Source: Amoebophrya sp. A120 (Eukaryota; Sar; Dinophyceae; Syndiniales; Amoebophryaceae). From it: DNA of 64,000 bases. Positions 22,400 to 32,209 of the stretch are shown here, in pieces. Location: the NCBI GenBank assembly GCA_905178155.1, contig CAJINV010000009.1, positions 2,085,373 to 2,149,372 of the forward strand, written 5' to 3'. The notes beneath the pieces are model-generated. The model saw only the letters and a program-made list of their open reading frames with translations. It made no database searches and was not told where the DNA came from. Positions within the stretch are counted from its first letter, which is position 1; every line of letters starts with the position of its first letter. The translations under genes were made by a program, and so were the position numbers.

Positions 22400-25087
22400 C
22401 TAACGCTTGAACCCTAGATCCAAAATGGGCATATCACCAGGAACAACACAAAGTAGTAGATGATTTTTGTTTATAATACCAAAATCTTCAAACATAGACT
22501 TAGTCGGGTCCGGCAAGCGGTCGGCTTCCCCGAGACTGTTTGTGCTGGAAGACATGCTGTCTGCGAACTGGAGGCGGATCGGCCGCTGTGGTGTCGGGCT
22601 CGCAAAGGAACGATCATGCTCCCGATCCTCGAACGAGCGAGATTCTTCATCCACAGTGGCGTTTTGCGTCGCGTTTTGATTTTCCTCTGTGGTCTTCGCG
22701 TTCGCAACAAGCAATCGCGACTTCATCTCCATGATGTTTTGCAATTCGGCGGCAGAGGAAACGTCAGCGTGGTCGTCCACATCTGCTACCACTTCTTCGT
22801 CACCGCGGCAGAACTCCTCGCTGATTTCATTTTCCTTCTGGTAGCTGCTGGTGCCCACGACAGGGTGGGCAGCGGCACAGAGGTCTTGCTCCGCCGTTTT
22901 TACCGTTGTCTCCGGTACCAGTACCGCCGGAGCAGGCTCGTCGGTCATCATGATGATCTTCTTCCCGGTAGTTGTATTATGGTTTTCAAACTCCACAATC
23001 TCATCCTGTTCGACGAGTGCCTTCCCGTGGTCTGCCATGTCGAAATCGCGTTCGTAGTCTTGGCACAGAATGTCTGGACTTGAGTACGTGCGGGGCCGCA
23101 TCAGCAAGAGGAGCTTTTTCTCTTTCTTGGTCGGAGTGGCCAGGATATGATCCTGATCTTGGTGCTGCTCGCCCTCCTCGTTCCCACCGACGACATGGCC
23201 GACCGGCAATTTTGGATCATTTGTGGTGTTCTGTTCGTCTTTCTGCTGCATTTCTTTCTGCTCTTCTTGCATGATGAATTCCTGCGCCGGAAAGGAATGG
23301 TTGATATCTTCTGGATTCATGTTGTAGTGATTCATCAACTCATCTTCGTGCAGCTCCTCGTCGTCGTCGTTCTCGGAAAGCCCGGCACTATCGGACGAAT
23401 CGACGTCAAGATCCATCATGTGCTCAGCGTTTACGTGGTCGTGGCTTTGTAGTTCCCTCGCGTCAAGATTGCTGCAGCCATTGTTTAACTCTTGACGTTC
23501 TGCTGTTCCCGTCGGGTTCCCGTCCTGCGACACTAGTTCCTCAGTGCTGTGGTCGATCAGCACCGTCTGGTTCACCGAGACCAAGGTCTTCGCATCGGAG
23601 CTGTCCCGCGAAATCGTGCGCGCCAGCTGCTCCTGGTCGCTTACATTTTTGAGGTCTACGAGCAGACCCGGTTGCGCAGCCGCAGTCACACTTTGCAACA
23701 AATCTCCGGATCCAGCAGTGCCAGAAGTCGTGGGATCCTTGACTACCGCGGAAATCTTCTTCAATGAGCCCTGCTGGCTAGAAGTAAACGTAGTACTAGT
23801 GGACGAGGACCCCGCCACTGCAACTTGTTCGTCCTTACTGTGTCCACTGAAAGCTGCCCTGGCCGCCGGCGCCGCGCCACCGTGATTCATCATCTGGGTT
23901 CGCCACAGATACTCATCGCGTAGCTTCAAGAGCTTCCGGTTGGTGCACAGGCGGTAGTACTTTTTGTAGGAGCTTTCCAACTTGCCGAACATCTTGTCCT
24001 TGGCAAACTGCTGGCGCTTGAAGCCGGAACAAACCAGGTAGAAAGACAGGTCGGACGCGTGAAACTGCGCGGACTTCCACGGGCGCACATCGTAGAAGTA
24101 GTGCATCAGCAGGAAAATCAACTGCGTTTCGTTTTTGCACATCTCCGACCCGTACGCATACAAGCGGATCGCAAACAGGCCGTTCTCCTTCAGGTTTGTT
24201 AACCCGTTCAAAACCTGCAATGTAAGGGTTTGCTTGTGAAGGATGTACTCAAAAACAACAGTGAGCGGAGTATGCAAGAGCAAGAGCTTTCGTCTCAGTA
24301 GATTGCACGTTTACAACGTTACAGGTTACACTACATGCGCTGCATCTAAAACACTATGAACTGCAAGATTAGGATTTGCAGAAAATGAAATTGAAATTAA
24401 CCAATACAACCAGCTGCTGTAGAATGTTTTGAATGTACTAGTACTACGTCCTCGTAAAAATAGTACAGCGACTAAATTCATTGTCACACCTGGCTGGTGA
24501 TTAAACACGTGCGCGCTTCCTGTTCGCTGCGGACGTTTCCGTTGACAAAACCGGCGCTCTGCTTGAGCAGCTGCGCGTCGGCGAAACACAGGTGCACGGC
24601 CCGTTGGCAGCGAACCAGGTCGACTTTGTCCGGGTCCGCGAGCAGGTCGCCGAGGTGCAGCTGGTACCGCCCGAAGCAGTTCTTCAGACCCATCGGGAAA
24701 CCGCCCCACTCCGGCGGCAGCGTGAACCCGTACCCACAGGACATGGGGGAGCGATCCAGCAGAAACTGCGACGCCCCGCCCGGAGCCGCGCCGATGTCCA
24801 GGAACGTGAAGTTGGAGGGCAGATAGCGCATCAGCATATGCATTGCAAAAATATCGCGGTGGCTCGTCGTAAAAGTCAAAGTAATCATGTTCATGGCAGT
24901 CCTGCATTACAGATCCGCTTCCGCAGCCTCTCCTCTGTACTCCCTGAATCTGCATGAAGAAAAGTTCGTTGTACCTATATACTTTATTAGAAAAAATTTG
25001 CCATGCAATTCCTTCGTACTAGATCGTGCGACACTTTTGCACAGGATACAGCAGCTGCGTGAACAACTCCTCCATCACGTAATACAT
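22400..25087 (-). CDS. FtsJ-like RNA methyltransferase with long disordered tail
   Basis: Best model is three exons, 25087-25035, 24901-24490 and 24214-22400, giving about 759 residues. The last intron is secure (CAG|GTGTGA, TTGCAG|GTT, 275 bp). The SAM-binding motif is FLDIGAAPGGASQFLL, the FtsJ/RrmJ glycine-rich loop. The end of the Rossmann domain crosses the splice (TSQVLNGLTNLKENGLFAIR; later FYLVCSGFKR). FtsJ enzymes 2'-O-methylate ribose in rRNA, tRNA or mRNA caps. Where family members have a catalytic Lys (GGxxVxK) this protein has Arg (GLFAIRLY), and where they have SE it has ASD, so activity is doubtful. The remaining 500 residues are acidic, Gln/Asn/His-rich and low-complexity. The 5' exons are uncertain because an introner-like sequence overlaps them. 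Confidence 0.75.
24950..25049 (-). mobile_element. Diverged introner-like sequence in methyltransferase 5' intron
   Basis: The sense strand reads GTATCCTGTGCAAAAGTGTC and continues GCAC. This matches one end of the NSF intron element (GTATCCTGTGCAAAAGTATC) at 19 of 20 bases, and a further TTGCAT-GCAAAT block lines up inside. The other end (CGAACTTTTCTTCAT) is a decayed match to CGATACTTTTGCAGTTCAT. No intact target duplication remains. Confidence 0.6.
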
Positions 25088-25164
25088 CTGTTTTTTTTCG
25101 TGGTCGAAATCAAAGCGCTTTTGCGGGGAAATTCGAAAGAGAAAATGAAGTTGACGAAACTATA

Positions 25165-26391
25165 CTAGTACACCACACTACGAATATTTACAACGTCTTT
25201 GTATCTATTGGGATGCGCACCGTGTGGGTGCGGTCCTGATCGATCCGCGTTCTAAAAGTGAGAACGCATTTCTACACGTCTTCATTTTTGTCATTCATGT
25301 CATGGTAGTATAGTCCTACCTTCCGAAACGCAATCTTGGTCACCTCCAGATCGTACGCCGCAATTTTAGCGTTGGGCGCGGTCATCTTGCTTGACTGGTA
25401 GTTGTGGTAGGCGCTGCTCTGATTCTTGTTTTTATACCCCTGCTTGCTCTGATCATTTGGCTCCACATCTGCATCCCCTGCGACCGTCTTCTTGGCAAGC
25501 TTGCTGGTCGTCGCGTCCTCGGTACGTCCTTCTTGTTTGTTGACCTCGTATGGGTTCTTCCTGTCCGAAGCGGAAGGAAAGAGCGTTCCAAGTTGCAATA
25601 TCAACTAGAAAAAACCAATCAGCAACAGCAATCGACGTGATTGTGATGACGATTGTTCTTGTACTACTTAATCACTCTCAAAAGCAAGTGCCTTTGCAAA
25701 AAAACCACATCGAGCATCGATAGTACTAAAACATCAATCAACATGTCGATTTCTGTGCTTTTCGTTTTCTCGGAGATAAGCTTCAGTGGCTGCAAGGTAC
25801 TATGAAACGCGACGTCGCACTTCGGAGAGGATTGCTTCACTACACCAGCAACGCTTTGATCAGAACTAGTGTGAGCGAGGTGGTCGTCTGTGGACATCAC
25901 AGTTGCAGCTTGTGCCTTGCTTTCGTCGCCCATAATCAGCTGCACCTGCTGGTTCAGCGGAATCGGACGCGGAGGCACCGGATACTCGGCCATGGGAGTG
26001 TCCAGAATCAATTGACTTGCTCTTCTCAACAAATTAAACACAACGCAAGGAAACGCTAACTCGAAACTACGCAGGCGGCCTCACAACTATAATTGATGTT
26101 GACGCACTTCTTCTTACTTTGTCTTTGTCCTTGTTGAAGTTTGACGACCACAGTTCTTTGGAGAAAAGTGCAGCCAGCTCTCAAGTGTTTGTGTCTCTCT
26201 ACTTCGAGTTCGACACTCCGGAATAATTCTGTTTGGATGAAAGGGCAATTTGGTTCTCGCAGCTCCCCGTTTGACGAATCAATGTAGGAAGATGCCAAAT
26301 ATGTGAGAGCAGTGCTGTTCTTTATTTTGTACCCATTTTCTGGCGGTACCAGACACTTCTTTTGACAAGAAAAAACATCTCGGGTCGACAT
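25165..26391 (-). CDS. Hypothetical protein, multi-exon model uncertain
   Basis: Two downstream exons are well supported: 25604-25320 (acceptor TTTTCTAG, starting LILQLGTLFPSASDRKNPYE) and 25251-25165, joined phase 0 by a 68-bp GT-AG intron and ending NIRSVVY. Upstream, an exon holds MAEYPVPPRPIPLNQQVQLI from the ATG at 25993; its donor is not clear. A further exon from the ATG at 26391 (MSTRDVFSCQKKCLVPPENG) could splice in frame through AAA|GTAAG to GAAGAG|CAAG. I do not recognise the product. It is charged, with a KMTAPNAKIAAYDLEVTKIA segment near the end. The stop lies only 77 bp from the start of the methyltransferase model. Confidence 0.4.
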
Positions 26392-27750
26392 TTCTCTCAA
26401 AAAGCGACTGGATATCTTTTTCTTTTTGCAGGAAGCAAGAACGCGGACGCAGACAAGTGAAGCTAGAAAAAACAAAGTAAAAAGTGACGAGTGTCTATGG
26501 AGTATTTGACACTGACTTCATCAACCCTCGAAAAAATCGAGGAGAGGCTGCTGCAGCTGCTTTCTTTTCGAAGGTCCAAACTGTCGCGTCGTGGTTCGGA
26601 AATAAGAAAGAGGCACCGAAATTAAACAAAAACACTGCTCATCTCAATTAAACATTGATGGACACCGAAAGAGAAAGTAGTGTCGCAGGCAAAACCACAC
26701 GAACAAACGAACCGAGTTATCAGAGCATCACCGGTTTTCTCCTCCTGCTCCTCGCGAAAAAAAAAAGTAACAGATGCAATGTGTATATGTCCCTGTAATC
26801 ATGGTTACTACTATCAGTCGGGCGAACAGGATGGTATAGGTCACAGTCGCGCGTTATGTGAGCCTGATAGTACGCGCCGGGAGCGTGGTCGCGAAGCTTC
26901 TCATGTTAATCTAGTTGTACGCCTTTTCGCGAACGCGATTCGTGATGCTTACTATTCTCGTCTTTGGATCGACAAGTGTATTTCTCGGTTGCCGTTGCGT
27001 TTGCTCTGTTCACCGTCTAGTGCTACGCAATGGCGAACTACAGCCAGGAAGTCGATACGCGATGAAAAGTATCACTACCAAGTTAGTTTTTTTGGCGCGG
27101 TTACTTCACCGGGACTCACTGCGGACGGCGCACACGCAGACCTACGAACATCAAAACTACATCATATTCCTAACCGCTTTTGCATAGCTTCTTTTACTTT
27201 AATTTTATTACACGAGTGATGATGGTAGTTCTAGAGTTCTGCAGGAGTGAATGGTAATGGACATAGTCAGGATGAGCGGAGGTGCGACCGCATGCGCTTG
27301 CGCATTCATATAGCCACTAAAACTAATAGCATACAAACTTCGCCGAAACTTCCTCATGTTCATGGTACAGAATCACTATAACTTACATTGCTTGGCGTTC
27401 ATCAAATCTCACAGTCACACACTGTGTCTACTACTACATCTACAGAAACACACAAAAAGAAGCTTTCAAGAAGTAGGTACAACAAAATATAATTCATAAA
27501 CAAAAAAATCTAAACACAACTCCTTGATCAAACATGTAGCTTCGGTTCATCATGGCGGGCAACACGATCACGACCACGGCGAAGATAGCGAAATCGAAAA
27601 AAGTAAAAAAATGATGGATAGTACCAATACAACCATGGGCACGGTGGTGGAGGGAGGGGAAGCCGTGATCATGAACTGAAGCATGGTTTTGTATCTATTT
27701 TTTACTTTGGCGCGGATGCTGCTGTTTATTCATCCATGCGTGTGGTTCCT
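26392..27750. other. Intergenic, no gene recognised
   Basis: This contains T-rich and A-rich runs and a 179-codon plus-strand frame at 26680-27219. That frame starts with GTG and has no motif, so I reject it. No RNA gene was seen. Confidence 0.5.
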
Positions 27751-30700
27751 TCACGCCACGACTGCCCCCATCACACATTTCTCGATTGGCGTCCGGACGA
27801 CCTTTCCGCGGTGAATGACCGAACACTCGTACTTCCCGGACTCCAACCACTTTTTTGGCTTTTTCTTGGCCTCGTCCTTCAAGTCCACAAAGCCCAAGCC
27901 GAACGGACGGTCGAGGGTATGGCTGTAGCCAACGGAGGTTAGGTACCCTACCGGCTCGCCGTCCCGGTAAAGAATGTCGGCGTAGTGCCCGTGCGGGGAA
28001 ATGTCAAGATCCTCGAACAGAAAGGAGCACAGCCGCTTCCGCATGCCCTGTTTCTTCCGCTCCTTTAGCTTCTCGCTGCCCCGAAACGGCTTGTTCCAGT
28101 CCATCGCGAAGGTGAGCCCTGCCTCCATCGGCGTCACCAGTGGGTCAGCGTCGTGTCCGTTGTGCAGAAACGCCTTCTCCATGCGCAAACTGTTCAACAG
28201 CGAAAACATACCCGCGTTCCGGAGGTCTACGTCCACTTCCTTCGCCGTGTCGAACATCGTTTTGTAGACGGCCGCCGCTTTCGCGTTCTCCATGTGCAAC
28301 TCCCACCCAAGTGTTCCAGCGAAGGAAACGCGCAGGGCGCGGACACCCGGTTCGACGATCTGAAAGGTGTTGGCCGGAAACTTCTCGTCCGAGAAATCGG
28401 TTCCCGGGTAGGCTTTTTCGAAAATCAACCGCGACTTCGGCCCCATCACCGCCAGCGTGGCGATCTCGTTGGTTTCGTGCGTGATCTGCACGTCTTTCAC
28501 CAGGCTGTCGTCGCTCTTCTGGCAGTGGCGCAGGTGGCGCAGGAATTCGAACGGATCCGCGGCAGGAACAACGCAGTAGAACTCCGTGTCGGAGATGCGG
28601 CAAACCGTTAGGTCGCCCAGCAGGCCGCCCATCTCATTCGCGAAACCGGTATAGACCACGCTGCCGACCTTGTCGCGGCCTTTTTCGGCGTTGTCCAGGT
28701 CCGCGAACACTGCGTACTGCATCAGCGCGCGCGCGTTTTCCCCCTTCACGCGTATCTTCCCGAAGGGCGTCATGTCAAAGGCCACGCACTCGTTCCGGCA
28801 GTGCAGCGCCTCCCGCTTCTCGAACTCGAACCACTTGGACTTCTTGTACTCGAAGGAGAGGTGCTCGCGCGCGACGGACACCGCGGCGGATTTGTGGGGC
28901 GTCATCTCCGTCCACTCGGTCTCGGCCCGAGTCTCTCCGCGGTCGAAGTACATGGCGCGCTCCCAGCCGAAGGCCTCGCTGAACACCCCGCCGTCCGCCT
29001 TCAGCAGGTCGTAGAAGGGCGACTTGAGCGCCAGCCCGCGCACGCTCTCGTCCGCCTCGCGGGGCAGGTGCGGCAGGTAGGTGCCGCCGTAGGACTCCAG
29101 TGCGCGGTAGGCCACCCACTCGTCCTTGGCGCAGATCTCCGGGTTGAAGCGCGCCACCTTGCAGTCCTCAAAGTGGTTCTGGAACGAGTGGGGGTACCCG
29201 TCCAGCGCCCACTCCGCCAGCGCCTGCCCGACCGCGGGGCCGGTCTGGATGCCCTGCGAGTTGAACCCGCCCGCGCTGAAGCAGTTGTCCAGGCCGACCA
29301 GGGGCCCGAGCAGAAACCCGTGGTCCGGCGTGTGCGTGTCCGGGCCGTGCAGCCACTGCTTGATCTCGGTCTCCTGCAACACCGGGAACGCCTCGAGCGC
29401 CGCGGAGAACTCGCCGCCTTGCTCCGCCTTGTCCAGGCTTTCCTCAAACACCTCGTGCGACGCCGTGCTGGGAACCTGCGCGGTGACGGACCGCTCCAAC
29501 ACAAAGTCCGGGATGTGCGGGATCGGCTGCGCCTCGAAGACGCCGATCATGAACCCGCCGACCTCCGGCTTGCAGTAGTACCGCCCGTCGAAGTCCCGCA
29601 CGACGGGCAACTCGTTCGTCACGCCCTTAATCGTGTTGAAAATGGTGTACTGGTGGGGCGCGTAGCCCAGCGGCAGCCCCTCGCCAAGAAACTCCTTGGT
29701 CAAACCTCGGGTCCACGCAGAAGCGGCGATCACGACGTTGCCGCGGTCTGCGAGGTTGATGGTCTGGACATCATCTTCGTGAAGATGACCTTCAGCAGCC
29801 CCGTTGTTCTTTGCGGAAACAAACTGCACGGAAAGTACCTTCGTGCGGTCTTGGTCCAACCCAAAGCCCACGACCCGAGCATTCTCCTGGATCACAGCGC
29901 CAACCTGGCGGGCACGCTTCGCCACGGCCATGGTGCAATCCGCTGGATTCACGATGCCGTCGTGGGGACTGTGCACCGCAAGCTGAAAATCACCCCGCGG
30001 GTTGTGCAAAAACGGGTGCACCTTCTGGGCCTGTGGTGCGTAGATTTTCTTTCATTTCTTCTTGGGCGAAACAACAAGAAAACGTGTTGATGATGATGAC
30101 CGCTATTTCCTCTTCCTACTGTTTCTGTTTTTATTCGTGGGGACAGTGTCGAACACGATGGTCATCCAACATGGTTCCAGAAGCTTCATCTGAAGATAAT
30201 GTCACCAAGAAAGGAAAATAACGAAAAGCATCCCGCCTACAACATTTACATACCTGTTCCAGACTTTCCAACAAATGGTGAGTGTGCCCCTGGTACCATC
30301 CCTGCTGACAGGCCTGCAAGAGGTTCTCTGCCGTCTCGGGGGACCTCGAAATGGCGAGACTTCCGGTATTGTGCCAGCCAATTTCTTCCATCTCTTTGTA
30401 CACTTTCCCGCCCGCTTCGGCAAGCTCTGCGATCAGGGGGGAGCCTTTGAAGTGCGTCACCAACCCCGCAGCGTGCCACGTGGACCCGCTTGTCAAGGAA
30501 TTCTGCTCCAAAAGCAACGTTTTCTGCCCCCGCTTCGCGAACGCGTGTGCACAGTTGACTCCCGCGACGCCACCACCAACGATGATTGCGTCAAACGTCG
30601 CATTGTTGTTCGTTGCAAAAGTTCTTCTGGCCTGCAGCAGTCGTTTCTCATTATCTTGTTTCTGCGCTGATATTATCATCGCACCACCGGTCGACCCGCG

Positions 30701-30757
30701 ACGGACGCCCGGGCGGCGTCCCGATGCAGTAATCCAGGAGACGCCTGCGCGCATCAT
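27751..30757 (-). CDS. Mitochondrial sarcosine/dimethylglycine dehydrogenase
   Basis: Predicted 927 residues in two exons, 30757-30254 and 30030-27751, with a canonical 223-bp intron (CAG|GTATGT, CACAG|GCC). The Arg-rich, acid-free N-terminus (MMRAGVSWITASGRRPGVRR) looks like a mitochondrial presequence. The FAD-binding fold follows at about 56-75 (DAIIVGGGVAGVNCAHAFAK). LTSGSTWHAAGL contains the histidine (about 95) that in SARDH and DMGDH carries covalent FAD. The second half is a GcvT-like, tetrahydrofolate-binding aminomethyltransferase domain ending with VGYLTSVGYSHTLDRPFGLG. Family members oxidatively demethylate sarcosine or dimethylglycine and pass the one-carbon unit to folate. The length fits SARDH (about 918). 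I cannot tell the two substrates apart from sequence alone. Confidence 0.9.
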
Positions 30758-32209
30758 CGCGGGCTCGGCTGGACTGCGATTGCTGCTGGTGGTGTTGACG
30801 TAAAAAAATGATCTGCGCTTACTTTTCGGGCGCGGGCGCGCCTGCTCTTCGCGCAAGCAGCCGTGCCTGTAAGCAATAGAAAGTCGACAGCCTTATTACT
30901 ATGTATTGGCAAAAACAAAGTGGTCCGAGAAAATAGCAAGAAAATAGGTACTGCAACAAAACGAGTCTGAAAAACAATGCGTCAACAAATCTGAAGGCTT
31001 AGAAAAAAAAACAACGATACAATGAATTCTATCTGCTGCTATATTTTGAACGCAGTATTATTTCAGTGATTTTCTATATTCGTGGCAGTAGATTAGAAGT
31101 TAGCGCTACCGCTAGGCTACCTTTATCAGCATCGGAGAGCAGATGCAGCAATGAGCTTCATGCATTATGCTTGTTGTCAGCCGCCCCACGATATAACTTT
31201 TTGACCGACCGAAATAAAAAAGATTAAGATCATCTTCATCGTCTGCACAGATGATGACACTCCTGACCTGTAGCTGTACTCGATTTCGTCAGAAAATGAA
31301 TAGGCTATCTTCTCGACAAGTGGAAAACGACTAAACGAAGGAAACGAAAAACTGAATAAATGAAGCAAAAGGGTGGGAAAAGGCTGATGTATGAGGTATA
31401 ATTAACGAGAAGGGTCCTGGTGCGCGATTCGGTTGAAAATCATCCAGATTATTTCTGTTTATGTCCATGTTGTCCTCGATCGAAAATTCTAATTTGCATC
31501 GACGAATCTTGCTATGATTGCGCGAAAACAAAACGATGCCACCGAAGGCCGATTTGAAATGCCTCACTCCGTTTCCGTCCTATTTGGCGGCAATTACTTA
31601 GACTTAGATTCCACCCTGCCCTTTGAACACGCCATCAACTCAAAAAAAGACAGATATGGCCTGCATCTTCATCTTCTCTCTTCGAGGATGTGGCTCTTCT
31701 TATGGCTCACTCTGTCTTTTTCTTCGCGCACGCAAAGTAAATTGCAGCTACAGTACAACTTAGGACCCATAGAATTTTAGTTCGTGCACGGTGGTGGTTA
31801 AATACACATGTTCTTCCGAAGACACCAGTGCAGTTCTACGATGCGAACGCGAACCAGACTGACACAATATGCTTATTTGTTTTCCTTCTTGTTTTTGCGA
31901 GTTGGTTGCATTCCAACGAAGCAAAAAGAGATTTTGGGTTGACAGCTACATGAAGTAATTCTCTATGTGGTTTTGCTAGGTTTTTTTTTTTCAATGCAAT
32001 GCGTTTGGGAAAATGAAAAAAACAAATTGGAATAACGCAAAACGGAATCAGGAGAAAGGATAAAACTAGTGTAAAAGATGACATAAGTGGGATGGAAATA
32101 CTGGAGCGTAAAAGTCCCTGAATCTGAGCCAGGTACATGGACGAAGAACTTCTACTCTAACCGATACCGATAGACACTGATTGCATTTATTCAACAACGT
32201 CAACATCTC
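30758..32209. other. Intergenic, no gene recognised
   Basis: This lies upstream of the dehydrogenase. It holds only short AT-rich frames on both strands with no motif or repeat. Confidence 0.5.

Noticed and set aside
26680-27219. Plus-strand frame of 179 codons
   Set aside because: It starts with GTG, has no recognisable domain and reads through AT-rich intergenic sequence.
28801-30090. Plus-strand open frame of 429 codons
   Set aside because: It is antisense to the sarcosine/dimethylglycine dehydrogenase, is rich in Arg, Leu and Val, and has no domain.
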